Source: Verrucomicrobiota bacterium
Lineage (GTDB): Bacteria; Verrucomicrobiota; Verrucomicrobiia; Opitutales; Opitutaceae
Length of the DNA: 64,000 nucleotides
Direction: 5' to 3'
NCBI GenBank assembly: GCA_023416735.1
Contig: JAEZGX010000005.1
Coordinates: 102,368 to 166,367, forward strand
A model generated the notes under the pieces. The model saw only the letters and a list, made by a program, of their open reading frames with translations. It searched no databases and had not been told where the DNA came from. Positions 26,039 to 34,804 of this stretch are shown one piece after another (the stretch's first letter is position 1; each line of letters begins with the position of its first letter). A program made the position numbers and the translations under genes.

Positions 26039-26347
26039 TCATTTCTTCTTCGACGGCTTGGCGGCGAGATTCTCAACCGCGAGACGCAGCAGTTCGCCGA
26101 CGCTCGTGTCCTTCTTCTTCGCATACCGCTTCAACTTCGCGCGCTGCTCGTTGGTGATGCGAACCGAGATCTGGCGATGCGGAACCGAAACCGGCACGCA
26201 CTTTTCGAAATCGAATTCGTCCATCGCGAGACGGACCACTTCGCTGGCGGAACGCAGGCCGTGCCCGTTGCGAAGCGTTTTGATTTTCGTGATGAGCGCG
26301 CTGGGGAGATCGAACGTGAGCGGAGCTGAACTTTTCTTGGAGGCCAT
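26039..26347 (-). CDS. Tandem ribbon-helix-helix DNA-binding protein
   Basis: A 102-residue basic protein with what look like two ribbon-helix-helix units in one chain. Unit one: LTFDLPSALITKIKTL then a helix SASEVVRLAMDEFDF (about 10-47). Unit two: ISVRITNEQRAKLKRYAKKK then TSVGELLRLAVENL (about 60-94). Normally two RHH chains dimerise to form one DNA-reading sheet; a tandem could do so alone. The C-terminus is lysine-rich. No toxin gene is next to it, so an antitoxin role is not supported. Probably a transcription regulator; the target is unknown. Confidence 0.65.
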   Translation of the reverse strand: MASKKSSAPLTFDLPSALITKIKTLRNGHGLRSASEVVRLAMDEFDFEKCVPVSVPHRQISVRITNEQRAKLKRYAKKKDTSVGELLRLAVENLAAKPSKKK

Positions 26348-26484
26348 GGTGAAAGCAGATTAGTTGAAACTGGCGGGAGCCATCACGACACAGAGTCTGG
26401 CGTTCCGAGCAACGTTATTTTTCGGATACCGCGTCCTAGAAATTCCCCTACCAATCCAACCGCTTGCAGGACAAGCCGCTCGTT

Positions 26485-27387
26485 TTACGGGTCGATCCGC
26501 ACCAACTGTCCCGCTCGAGGCGGCTCGACGGATGTCGCGAGCTGGCCCGGCTCGAACACCACTTTCGAAAAGTCCAAGTCCATCCCCGCCGCCACGACGC
26601 TGAACCGCGTCTTGTTTCGCGTGGTTTCGTCCCGCACATCGATCGTCTTCACGATCCACTGCTCCTCGATCTTCTTCAGATCGATCACCGACAGCGTCTT
26701 CATCACGGCTCCGCCACTCGCGAGCAGTTCGGTCTGCACCAACGCATTGAATTGCGTATCCAGATGCACCCGCACGCCACTCAACGTCGGATACTTCGCC
26801 GCAAACTCCGCCGGCGGCCGCAGCACCAACACGTGCGCCGGGCGGCCCCGAAACCGTGCAACACCTTCGTAGGAAAACTCCTCCCAAAACAAAAACGGCA
26901 TCTGCAGATCGAATGCCGTCAGATCCGATCCCGGCACCAACGGCTCGAACAGCGAGCCGACGCCTAACATCGCGACATCGCCACCTTCGTCCCAACGCCA
27001 GACAGCCGAGCGCCCACCATTTTGAATCAACAGCCGCCGCTCCTTCGCCGCCTGATCGCCTTCCGCCGGCAACTGCAGGCTCACGCGCGTGATCGCGCCC
27101 ATCGCATTCCGGCTTCCCCATAACCGCCCGCGAATCACCGCCTCCTGTCCGCGTCGCGGCATTACCCGCAACTGGAACTCGAAAAAATAATCCCCCGCAA
27201 TCCCCAGCCGGCGCATCTGCTCCAGCGCCGCGCGACCTTCCTCAGGATCCAACTTCCCGGTTTGCAGCAACGGCGGTGGCGCCGTCGGCCGCGAAACCGC
27301 TGCGAAACTCGCACCGCTCACTCCGAGCAACGCGCCCAAAAGAAACGCCCGCCGGATCAAGGCGGGCGCTGTTTTCGAAAATTCCAT
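26485..27387 (-). CDS. Exported outer-membrane lipoprotein-sorting-like protein
   Basis: A 300-residue protein with a twin-arginine-like or Sec signal (LIRRAFLLGALLGVSGASFA). The mature part is beta-rich: MPRRGQEAVIRGRLWGS, WRWDEGG, SDLTAFDLQMPFLFWEEFSYEG, GRPAHVLVLRPP and KKIEEQWIVKTIDVRDETTRNKT-like strands resemble the LolA/LolB-type proteins annotated as outer membrane lipoprotein-sorting proteins. Role: perhaps lipid or lipoprotein handling in the periplasm. It follows secG after 11 bp; an intrinsic terminator is embedded in its first codons, so most transcription from secG may stop there. Confidence 0.7.
   Translation of the reverse strand: MEFSKTAPALIRRAFLLGALLGVSGASFAAVSRPTAPPPLLQTGKLDPEEGRAALEQMRRLGIAGDYFFEFQLRVMPRRGQEAVIRGRLWGSRNAMGAITRVSLQLPAEGDQAAKERRLLIQNGGRSAVWRWDEGGDVAMLGVGSLFEPLVPGSDLTAFDLQMPFLFWEEFSYEGVARFRGRPAHVLVLRPPAEFAAKYPTLSGVRVHLDTQFNALVQTELLASGGAVMKTLSVIDLKKIEEQWIVKTIDVRDETTRNKTRFSVVAAGMDLDFSKVVFEPGQLATSVEPPRAGQLVRIDP
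27338..27368 (-). terminator. Terminator-like hairpin inside the first codons of the exported protein gene
   Basis: On the minus strand CGCCCGCC (27368-27361) pairs with GGCGGGCG (27353-27346) around a 7-nt loop, followed by TTTCTTTT (27345-27338). It begins about 30 nt after secG and lies wholly within codons 7-17 of the next gene. Confidence 0.6.
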
Positions 27388-27398
27388 CGCTGCGACGC

Positions 27399-27803
27399 TT
27401 ACTTGCCCGCTTCCGCCGGAGCGCTTTCGGTCGTCGCCGGAGCGGTCGTGGTGGCGTCCGCCGGAGCGCTCGTCTCCGGGAAGGCCGGCAGCGGAGCCGA
27501 GGGCTGGGTCGCCGGCGCCGAGATCGTCGGCAGGGCGTCGCCCGTATCCGTCGCGTGCGCCCGCTGATAAATGCGGCCGAGATAAAGCACGAAGGCCAAC
27601 ACGAAGAACGCGATCGAGAAGTTGATGGTGAGCTTGCTCAAGACATTCCCGGTATCCGCGCCAAAGGTCGCTTCCGCCATTCCGCCGCCCAGCGCCGCTC
27701 CCATGCCGCCGTCGTTTTTCGCCTTCTGCGCGAGCACCAACAGCACGAGGAAAACCGAAATGACGATCAGGATGAACGTCAGAATACCGAAGAGGATGTT
27801 CAT
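27399..27803 (-). CDS. secG: Preprotein translocase subunit SecG
   Basis: A 134-residue subunit of the SecYEG channel. Two membrane helices (ILTFILIVISVFLVLLVLAQ and LTINFSIAFFVLAFVLYLG) flank the conserved GGMGAALGGGMAEATFGADTGNVLSKLT loop, of which the central GGG...FG pattern is diagnostic. The C-terminal 55 residues are an alanine/proline/threonine-rich tail not needed in E. coli SecG. I chose ATG 27803 (MNILFGILTF). Confidence 0.93.
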   Translation of the reverse strand: MNILFGILTFILIVISVFLVLLVLAQKAKNDGGMGAALGGGMAEATFGADTGNVLSKLTINFSIAFFVLAFVLYLGRIYQRAHATDTGDALPTISAPATQPSAPLPAFPETSAPADATTTAPATTESAPAEAGK

Positions 27804-27875
27804 GGAAAGGGGCCAAAACATCAGGCGGCCCACCCCTTTGTCAATGCGCCACTCGGGCTCGTTATGAACCGCGGC

Positions 27876-28814
27876 TCAAAGCGAAACGCCCAGCTTCTCC
27901 AACACCCGCTGCAAATCCTCGTTCCCGCGATACTCGATCACGATCCGTCCTTTTTTCGGAGTATGCAGCAACGCCACTCGCGCTCCGAGATGCGAAGTCA
28001 GCTTCTTTTCAATTCCTGCCACCGCTTCGGCATCCTTCGCCGGAAGCGTCCGGTTCTTCGGCCGCACACCCGCCACCGGTGCCGCGGTCTTGCGCTCGAG
28101 CACCAACTTTTCGGTCGCGCGCACGCTCAAGCCTTCCTCGATCACCCGCCGGGCCAACACGGTCCGTTGCGCAGGATCGTTGACCCCTAGAAGCACTTTC
28201 GCATGCCCGACGCTCAACAGATTCCGCGCGAGAAACCCCTGGAGCTCCGCATCGAGCGCCAGCAATCGCAACGAATTCGCCACCGTCGCCCGCGCTTTCC
28301 CCACGCGATCCGCCGCCGTTTCCTGCGTCAGATCGAAATCCCGAATCAAACTCGCGTAACCATGCGCTTCTTCGATCGGGTTCAGCCCTTCGCGCTGCAA
28401 ATTCTCGATCAACCCGAGCGCCGCCGATGACGCATTGCTCGCGTCCACCACCCGCGCCGGGATCGTCTTGATCTTCAACTGCTGAAACGCCCGCCAACGC
28501 CGCTCGCCCGCGATCAGCTGAAATTTCTCGCCCACCTTCCGCACCACGATCGGTTGCAGCAACCCTTCCGACCGAATGCTTTCCGCCAGTTCGTTGAGCT
28601 GATCCGGCGGGATGTCCCGACGCGCTTGATACGGACTCGGCTCCACCGACTGCACGTTGATTTCCTGATAACCCGGCGCGCCCGTTGGCGCTTGCGGCGC
28701 GGGCGCACTTGCAGGCGCGGGTGCCGACGGAGCCGACTTCGGAGCCGCAGGAACGGCGCTGGCGATCAAACCGCCCAGGCCTCGACCGAGGCGGGATTTG
28801 GGAGCTGCAGACAT
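27876..28814 (-). CDS. parB: Chromosome-partitioning protein ParB
   Basis: A 312-residue CTP-binding ParB. The N-terminal RLGRGLGGLI peptide (the ParA-stimulating arginine tract), an alanine/proline-rich linker, the EPSPYQARR start of the nuclease-like domain, AGERRWRAFQ (CTP motif), ENLQREGLNPIEEAHGY, and a helix-turn-helix region QETAADRVGKARATVANSLRLL are all present, with a C-terminal dimer domain. A good Shine-Dalgarno (GGAGG) precedes the ATG. The usual partner parA is not adjacent; the upstream neighbour, 3 bp away, is a LysM protein. No parS site was seen in the window. Confidence 0.95.
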   Translation of the reverse strand: MSAAPKSRLGRGLGGLIASAVPAAPKSAPSAPAPASAPAPQAPTGAPGYQEINVQSVEPSPYQARRDIPPDQLNELAESIRSEGLLQPIVVRKVGEKFQLIAGERRWRAFQQLKIKTIPARVVDASNASSAALGLIENLQREGLNPIEEAHGYASLIRDFDLTQETAADRVGKARATVANSLRLLALDAELQGFLARNLLSVGHAKVLLGVNDPAQRTVLARRVIEEGLSVRATEKLVLERKTAAPVAGVRPKNRTLPAKDAEAVAGIEKKLTSHLGARVALLHTPKKGRIVIEYRGNEDLQRVLEKLGVSL

Positions 28815-28817
28815 GGA

Positions 28818-29387
28818 TTACTTTCCTCCGGGAATGAACAGCACCTGCCCGACGTTGATGCGGGAAGGATCGGAAATTCTGTTGGCGTTGACGATATCCT
28901 GCAGCTTCGCGCCCGTCTTGCGCGCGATCACCGCCAGCGTCTCGCCTTTCTGCACCGTGTAACTGATGCCTTCCGCCGGATAATCGTTCGAAAACGTGGT
29001 CTGCACCGGCGCGCGCGACGCCACGCCTTTTGCCAGCGAATCGATCGCCGCATTCGTCTGCGCCGCGAGTTTCTCGATCTGCCCGCTCACCTGCTGCAAC
29101 GTCTCCGACTTCGAGTTCGCCGCCGCCGTCCGGATGCTCTGGTTCAAGGCCGTCACCGCCTCATTCAACTGCCTCACCGTCACGTAGGACCGCTCCGCTT
29201 CACCCGCGCGGCCACGCAATTCCGCATTTTCGCGCTCGAGCTGCTCGACGCGCAACGACAGCGATCCAACGCGCTGCGTCAATCCGCGCACGTCCTCACG
29301 AAGATTCGCCAGCTCGACCTGCATCGACGTGGTCTGCGCCGTCGCGGTCGCGGCCAGGACACAGGCCCACCACAGACATTTCAACAT
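28818..29387 (-). CDS. Exported coiled-coil LysM-domain protein
   Basis: A 189-residue protein with a signal peptide (MLKCLWWACVLAATATAQ), a coiled coil (about 25-110; regular leucines in LANLREDVRGLTQRVGSLSL) and a C-terminal LysM domain ISYTVQKGETLAVIARKTG ... NANRISDPSRINVGQVLFIPG that binds peptidoglycan. I chose ATG 29387 because the upstream frame overlaps fmt and lacks a signal. It is only 3 bp from parB and so shares its transcript; the pairing may be fortuitous. Confidence 0.83.
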   Translation of the reverse strand: MLKCLWWACVLAATATAQTTSMQVELANLREDVRGLTQRVGSLSLRVEQLERENAELRGRAGEAERSYVTVRQLNEAVTALNQSIRTAAANSKSETLQQVSGQIEKLAAQTNAAIDSLAKGVASRAPVQTTFSNDYPAEGISYTVQKGETLAVIARKTGAKLQDIVNANRISDPSRINVGQVLFIPGGK

Positions 29388-29449
29388 GCGCGCCAGCTTG
29401 GGGAATGCGCGCGCGAAAACAAGCATGAGCTCCGCCGCGCGGGACGTTC

Positions 29450-30463
29450 TCATCGGTTTTTGAACGGTTCCGCCGCCACCAGCCGCGACATCGGCTTCGA
29501 GGGCAACACCGTCCCCGCCGCGATGGGAAACCCGCGCAAAAACTCCGCCCCCGCCAGCATCCGTCCGCCCGGTCGCTGCAATTTCAAAATTCGTAAAACC
29601 CCCGCCCCCGTTTGCACCAACATCCCATCCGAATCGCTCCCGAGCACCGTCCCGGCTCTAACGTGCGCTTCCGCCAAAACGCGACCCTCCGCGTCGGCCT
29701 TCTCCGCCAGCCCCAGTCTCACCATCTGCCCGCCGATCTCCACTGCGCAGCTCGGCCAGGGAAACAGCCCGTTGATCCGAGCCGCGAGTTCCTTCGCCGG
29801 CACCGTGAAATCGAGCGCGCCGTCGTCCTTCGTCAGCTTCCGACAATACGTCGCCCGCGCCTCGTCCTGCGGCTCGAACACCAGCGTTCCCGCCGCCACG
29901 CCCGGCAGCACGCGTTTCATCAGCGGCACACACGCCGCCGCGAGTTTCGCCTCCACGTCGAGCGCCGTGTCACGCGCTTCGATCGCCACACGCTCGATAT
30001 CTGCCACCGGCCCCGCATCGAGCCGCCGCACCATGCGCATGAACGCCACGCCCGTTTCTTGCTCGCCGCTCGCCATCGCGCTCTGAATCGGCGACGCCCC
30101 ACGATACCGCGGCAAAATCGATGTGTGCAGGTTGAACGTCCCCAACCGCGGCGTCTCGATGAACACTTCTTTCAGGATGTGCCCATAGGCCATCACCAAC
30201 GCCACGTCCGCGCCGAGCATCGCATAATGAACCCGCACGTCGTCCGTGAGCTTTTCCGGCTGATAAACCAAGATGCCGCGCTCGCGCGCCCAGGTTTTGA
30301 TCGCGTTCGGCAGCACTTTCTGACCGCGACCCGTCTCGCGATCGGGTTGCGTGAAAACCGCGATCACTTCCGCCACCGACTTCCCTTCGCCCGCCAGCCA
30401 ATCCAGCAACGGCAAGGCAATGGGATCGGATCCAAGAAAGACGAGACGCAACGGTGAATTCAT
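29450..30463 (-). CDS. fmt: Methionyl-tRNA formyltransferase
   Basis: A 337-residue enzyme that formylates initiator Met-tRNA with 10-formyl-THF. The core has VFLGSDPIALPLL, FTQPDRETGRGQKV, the catalytic FNLHTSILPRYRGASPIQ (Asn and His) and MRMVRRLDAGPVA (Asp); a C-terminal oligonucleotide-binding domain follows from about 205. The length is near E. coli Fmt (315). Followed by the LysM and parB genes on the same strand after 62 bp. No def gene is next to it. Confidence 0.95.
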   Translation of the reverse strand: MNSPLRLVFLGSDPIALPLLDWLAGEGKSVAEVIAVFTQPDRETGRGQKVLPNAIKTWARERGILVYQPEKLTDDVRVHYAMLGADVALVMAYGHILKEVFIETPRLGTFNLHTSILPRYRGASPIQSAMASGEQETGVAFMRMVRRLDAGPVADIERVAIEARDTALDVEAKLAAACVPLMKRVLPGVAAGTLVFEPQDEARATYCRKLTKDDGALDFTVPAKELAARINGLFPWPSCAVEIGGQMVRLGLAEKADAEGRVLAEAHVRAGTVLGSDSDGMLVQTGAGVLRILKLQRPGGRMLAGAEFLRGFPIAAGTVLPSKPMSRLVAAEPFKNR

Positions 30464-30521
30464 GCCCGTAAGTGCGAGCTTGCTCGCGATTCAATCCCTC
30501 GAGCCTGGTTCGCGTTGGCCG

Positions 30522-31433
30522 TTACAACTTCCGCATCCAGCCGTTCACCGCCGCGGCGAGCTTCTTGAACGCGGCATCGGTGCTCGGGCGCGGCAATCCG
30601 TCCAACAACGTCCACCATTCGATGTGCGTCACCGTCGCATCGGGCGCGATTTTCCCGAGCGTGCCCAACGTTTCCAATTCGATGATTTTTCCGTTCGTGA
30701 AGGTCTCGAACGAGCATCCGCGATCCGGATACGTCGCATTCGCCTCCACCCGCGCCGTCTTCACGAAGGTCGTGCCATCCACCCAATACGCCGACCAGCC
30801 CGGATAATGCGTGATGCCGAGCTTCTGCGCGTCCGCCGCCTTCGCCACATCGATGCCGATATAATCGCGGTGAAAATCCCAAACCGGCATCGAAAAATCG
30901 GTGTAGCTCCATGGCACGAGTGAATACGTCGGCAGCAAGTCCCCTGCCGCATGACTGCCTTTCGGCAACAATGGCAGCACGCCATAACCGCCGCCGCGCA
31001 AAATCGTCAGCGCCCAGGGCGCGCACTCGACATCCCAGAGGCCGCGATTGGTCAGCGTGTGCGTCACCTTCACCGTGCGCTCGCCGAACACTTCGATCTT
31101 CATCCCTTTCTCGATGCCCGTGCGCGCCTCCACCGGCTGCGTGAGCCCCACGCCTTTCGGCAGCATCTCGATATCGAGCGGCGAATCGTCCGGCTGATAC
31201 GTCCGCACGATGTCCTCCGGCGAATGCCACAGGCGATGACCGCCGCGAAACATATATCCGTGATCCCGCTTCTCGTCCGCCGGTAGTTCGAGAAACACAT
31301 TCTTCTTCTTCCCCGCCTTTGAACGGAACGACACCACGCGCGGCCCGACCGCCGTCGTCACCACCAGCTCAAACGCGCGCGTCGCCAGCATCAGCGCGTC
31401 GCCGCCACGGAACTCAGTCTTCGAGGGTTTCAT
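30522..31433 (-). CDS. Galactose-mutarotase-like protein (DUF4380-type)
   Basis: A 303-residue soluble beta-rich protein. GPRVVSFRSKAGKKKNVFLEL, the GGHRLWHSPEDIVRTYQPDD motif, and VTHTLTNRGLWDVECAPWALT are typical of sugar-binding mutarotase-like proteins with a DUF4380 label. It has no signal peptide. Sugar handling is likely but the catalytic pair is not certain. The start overlaps the der stop by 20 bp (ATG 31433) or 29 bp (ATG 31442), so it is translationally coupled to der. A small GCGAGCTTGCTCGC palindrome (30474-30487) lies downstream, before fmt. Confidence 0.75.
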   Translation of the reverse strand: MKPSKTEFRGGDALMLATRAFELVVTTAVGPRVVSFRSKAGKKKNVFLELPADEKRDHGYMFRGGHRLWHSPEDIVRTYQPDDSPLDIEMLPKGVGLTQPVEARTGIEKGMKIEVFGERTVKVTHTLTNRGLWDVECAPWALTILRGGGYGVLPLLPKGSHAAGDLLPTYSLVPWSYTDFSMPVWDFHRDYIGIDVAKAADAQKLGITHYPGWSAYWVDGTTFVKTARVEANATYPDRGCSFETFTNGKIIELETLGTLGKIAPDATVTHIEWWTLLDGLPRPSTDAAFKKLAAAVNGWMRKL

Positions 31434-32916
31434 GAGAGCCATCCTGTTCGCTTTCTTCACGCGTCTTCCACTTCGGGCGAACCGCCTCACCGCGCGCCGC
31501 CTTGCCCGAATACGGCGTGCCCGGCTCGTGCTTCTCTTTTCCCACGAGATCGAAATAAACCGGACAGCCCGCCAGATCGAAGGCCTCCACGATCCCCGCC
31601 TCGAGATAACGCCGATACTGCTCCGTCAGCTTCTCCTCGCGATTGCAGAAAATCTTGATCCGGAACGGACGATTCCCCGTCTGCGTCGCGTAATACGCCC
31701 GAAACCTCTTCCCGCCCACGGCCGGCGGCGGCGTCCGCTCCGTCAGGTATTGCAAGATTTCATTCAGCTTCGCCGTCGGCAGCTTCGTGTCGAGCTGCCG
31801 GTTCAACTTCACCGCCGCATTCAACATCCGGTCGACTTCGTATCCACTTAACGCGGACACAAAGATCACCGGCGACCCGGGCGTGAAATACAGCCGGTCG
31901 AACAGCGCCTTTTCATACTTCTCCCGATAGTCGCGTTCGCTCTTGTAGGGCTCGAATCCGCCTTTCTCCGCGAACGCTTTCTTCACGAGATCCCACTTGT
32001 TCACGACGATCACGATCGGCTTGTGCTCCTTCACCGCCTCCCCCGCGATCGCCTTGTCCTGCTGCGTCACCCCATCCATCGCGTCGACCACCAGGAACAC
32101 CACGTCCGTCTGCTTGATCGCATCCAGCGAACGCAGCCGCGAAAAATACTCCACCGGCGAAGCTAGCTTCGTCGCCGCCTTGATGCCCGCCGTGTCGATC
32201 AGGCGAAACGGATACATCTTTCCATTCCGCCCCTTGAACTCGAAGGGCAGCTCGATCGCATCGCGCGTCGTGCCCGGCACGTCGCTCACAATCAGCCGAT
32301 CGCTTTGCAGCAGCCGATTGCTCAACGACGATTTTCCCACATTCGGCCGGCCGATGAAGCACACGCACAGGGGATCGTTCGCCGTCTTCGTCGCGCCGCC
32401 CGCCTCGATCTCTTCCGCCGGCCCCAACGCTTCCAAAATCGCGGCGCGCAATTCATCTTCGCCGCGTCCATGCTCCGCGGATACGCGCAGCGGCTCGCCC
32501 AGGCCAAGTCGATACGCTTCGGCGAGTTCGATCTTATCGTCGCTGAAATCCGCCTTGTTGATCACCAGCCGCACCGGCTTCCGGCTCTTGCGCAGCGTGT
32601 CCGCGATCTTCTGATCCAGCGCCGTCACGCCTTCCAAACCGTCGATCACAAACAGGATCAGCCCCGCAGCCTCGATCGCGAAATCCACCTGCGTCTCCGA
32701 CGCTTTCACGAGCATCGCCGGCGTATCGCCGCCTTTCAGTCCGAGTCCGCCGGTGTCCAACAGCGTGTAGTTTCCATTCTCGATCTGCGTCGAGATCACG
32801 TCGCGCGTGACCCCCGGCTGGTCATGGACGATCGAGATGCGCTTCCGCGCCAGCCGATTGAAGAGCCGGCTCTTGCCGACATTGGGTCGGCCTACAATGG
32901 CCACGGAACGATTCAT
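31414..32916 (-). CDS. der: Ribosome biogenesis GTPase Der (EngA)
   Basis: A 500-residue protein with two tandem GTPase domains that assist 50S assembly. Each has a P-loop: AIVGRPNVGKSRLFNRL (near 8) and FIGRPNVGKSSLSNRLL (near 190). G3/G4 elements DTGGLGLKG, NKADFSDD, DTAGIK and VNKWDLVKKAF follow in order. A C-terminal KH-like domain ends with an unusual charged tail (EKHEPGTPYSGKAARGEA...). I chose ATG 32916 (MNRSVAIVGRPN) over one 12 codons upstream. Confidence 0.96.
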   Translation of the reverse strand: MNRSVAIVGRPNVGKSRLFNRLARKRISIVHDQPGVTRDVISTQIENGNYTLLDTGGLGLKGGDTPAMLVKASETQVDFAIEAAGLILFVIDGLEGVTALDQKIADTLRKSRKPVRLVINKADFSDDKIELAEAYRLGLGEPLRVSAEHGRGEDELRAAILEALGPAEEIEAGGATKTANDPLCVCFIGRPNVGKSSLSNRLLQSDRLIVSDVPGTTRDAIELPFEFKGRNGKMYPFRLIDTAGIKAATKLASPVEYFSRLRSLDAIKQTDVVFLVVDAMDGVTQQDKAIAGEAVKEHKPIVIVVNKWDLVKKAFAEKGGFEPYKSERDYREKYEKALFDRLYFTPGSPVIFVSALSGYEVDRMLNAAVKLNRQLDTKLPTAKLNEILQYLTERTPPPAVGGKRFRAYYATQTGNRPFRIKIFCNREEKLTEQYRRYLEAGIVEAFDLAGCPVYFDLVGKEKHEPGTPYSGKAARGEAVRPKWKTREESEQDGSHETLED

Positions 32917-32990
32917 GATGGTTAACTCACGCAAAGGACGCCCAGGGCGCAAAGGACAAAATCCTCCGCGCCCCTTGCGATCGTGGGCGA

Positions 32991-34172
32991 CTATTTCCTT
33001 CCGCCCTGCACGAAGCGTTCGACCCGGTCACACGCATCCACGATCTGCTCGTAGCTGGTCGCAAAACACGCGCGCACGTGCCCCGTGCCGTTTTCGCCAA
33101 AGGCCGTGCCCGGGACCACGGCGACTTTTTGCTCCTGCAAAAGCCCCACCGCGAAATCCTTCTCGCTCAACCCGCTGCCAGCCACGCTCGGAAACGCATA
33201 AAAGCTTCCGCGGGGCGAGTGACACTTCAGTCCGATTTCGTTGAAACGCCGCACGATCAGATCGCGCCGCCGATGATACTGCTCGCGCATCTTCAGCACC
33301 GCATCCCAGCCGCGTTGCAACGCCTCGAGCGCCGCCTCCTGCGCCACGATCGACGCACACAGCATCGAATACTGGTGCACTTTCATCATCGCATCGATCA
33401 GCGCCGTCGGCCCGCACGCGTAGCCAATACGCCAGCCCGTCATCGCAAACGCCTTCGAGAAGCCGTGCAAAAACACCGTCCGCTCCGCCATGCCCGGCAG
33501 GCTCGCGATGCTCGTGTGCGTGCCGTCGAACGTGAGCTCGGAGTAAATTTCGTCCGACAGCACCAGCAGGTCCTTCTCGCGACAAAACGCCGCGATCTCT
33601 TCCAACTGCTGCCGCGTGCAGGTGCCGCCCGTCGGATTGCAGGGCAGGTTCAACATCAGCATCTTCGCCCCCGGCTGCCAGGCCGCGCGCAAAGCCTCGG
33701 CCGTCAGCGCGAATCCATCTTTTGCATACGTGGGCACCGCGATTCCGACACCATGCGCCAGCGTGATGCTCGGATGATAACTGACGTAGCACGGCTGGTG
33801 AAACATCACCTTGTCGCCGGGATTGACGAACGCGCGGCACGCCAGATCGAGCGCCTCGCTCACGCCCACCGTCACGATCACTTGATCTTCCGGCCGGTAG
33901 GACACGTTGAAATGCTGTTCAACATACGTCGAAATCGCCCGACGCAGCTCCAGCAAACCAAGGTTGGACGTGTAGTAGGTCTTGCCTTTCTCGAGCGCGT
34001 AGATCGCCGCCTCGCGAATGTGCCACGGGGTCACGAAGTCGGGCTCACCCACGCCCAGCGAAATCACGTCCTGGCCCTTCATCTTGGCCACCAGTTCGAA
34101 GAAATCGCGAATACCACTCTTCGGCAGCGCGGACACGTGTCCCGCCACCCAACGTTTTGGGTCGTTGCTCAT
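32991..34172 (-). CDS. Class I aminotransferase paired with an Lrp-type regulator
   Basis: A 393-residue PLP-dependent enzyme of fold type I. Marked by ISLGVGEPDFVTPWHIREA, LNLPCNPTGGTCTRQQLE, LSDEIYSELTFDGTH and the PLP lysine in FLHGFSKAFAMTGWRIGYACG. The substrate is not predictable; similar enzymes act on aromatic or branched amino acids. I chose ATG 34172 (MSNDPKRWVAG); the longer frame shadows the regulator gene. The Lrp-family gene ends 23 bp upstream, suggesting that the amino acid the enzyme handles is sensed by that regulator. Confidence 0.88.
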   Translation of the reverse strand: MSNDPKRWVAGHVSALPKSGIRDFFELVAKMKGQDVISLGVGEPDFVTPWHIREAAIYALEKGKTYYTSNLGLLELRRAISTYVEQHFNVSYRPEDQVIVTVGVSEALDLACRAFVNPGDKVMFHQPCYVSYHPSITLAHGVGIAVPTYAKDGFALTAEALRAAWQPGAKMLMLNLPCNPTGGTCTRQQLEEIAAFCREKDLLVLSDEIYSELTFDGTHTSIASLPGMAERTVFLHGFSKAFAMTGWRIGYACGPTALIDAMMKVHQYSMLCASIVAQEAALEALQRGWDAVLKMREQYHRRRDLIVRRFNEIGLKCHSPRGSFYAFPSVAGSGLSEKDFAVGLLQEQKVAVVPGTAFGENGTGHVRACFATSYEQIVDACDRVERFVQGGRK

Positions 34173-34195
34173 GGATCGGAAAAAAGGGCCGGCCG

Positions 34196-34684
34196 TTACG
34201 GCGCGACGTTCAGGCGTGAGGGCTGCGCTTCGTCGACATTCAGCAGGAACCCCTGCTCCTTGTAGCAACGCAGCATGAAGTGCGTCGAGGTCGAGAGCAC
34301 GCCCTCGATCGTCGACAGCTTTTCCGACACGAAATTCGCCACTTTCTGCAGCGACGCGCCTTTGACGAACACGAGCAGGTCGTAACCACCCGACATCAGG
34401 TAGCACGACTCCACCTCGTCGAACCGCGCGATTCGATCCGCAAAGCGGTTGAACCCTCCCCCGCGCTCCGGGGTGATCTTCACTTCGATCACCGCGCGAA
34501 CAGCGGCGGCGGCGGCGGCCTCGTGCGAGAGATCGAGCACCGGACGCCAGCCGAGGAAGATTTTATCTTTCTTCAACTGTTCCAGGTGCTGTTGCACTTC
34601 GGCTTCAGTCATCCCCGCGACCTTCGCCATTTGGCCGGTCGTGAGGCTGCCGCCTTCCGTCAAGAGCTTCAGAACAGGGTTCAT
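34196..34684 (-). CDS. Lrp/AsnC-family transcriptional regulator
   Basis: A 162-residue regulator. A winged helix-turn-helix at 1-50 (LTTGQMAKVAGMTEAEVQQHLEQLKKD) is followed by the RAM/AsnC ligand domain (VRAVIEVKITPERGGGFNRFADRIARFDEVESCYLMSGGYDLLVFVKG), with the conserved SGGYDLL turn that binds amino acids. It precedes an aminotransferase by 23 bp and is likely to control that gene in response to an amino acid; this is inferred from context. The N-terminal domain is short, with no obvious extra basic arm. Confidence 0.86.
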   Translation of the reverse strand: MNPVLKLLTEGGSLTTGQMAKVAGMTEAEVQQHLEQLKKDKIFLGWRPVLDLSHEAAAAAAVRAVIEVKITPERGGGFNRFADRIARFDEVESCYLMSGGYDLLVFVKGASLQKVANFVSEKLSTIEGVLSTSTHFMLRCYKEQGFLLNVDEAQPSRLNVAP

Positions 34685-34804
34685 AAGGGGCGGCGGTTAT
34701 CCGGCACTCCCCCGCCTTTGGCCAGCGTGAAATCAGTTCACCGAAATTCCGGTAAAGGCCTGCGCCGTCGTGCCGATGTCTTTCACCCTATATCACGCCA
34801 GCTC

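Noticed and set aside
27876..28814. parS site near parB
   Set aside because: No TGTTTCACGTGAAACA-like 16-mer was found in the window.
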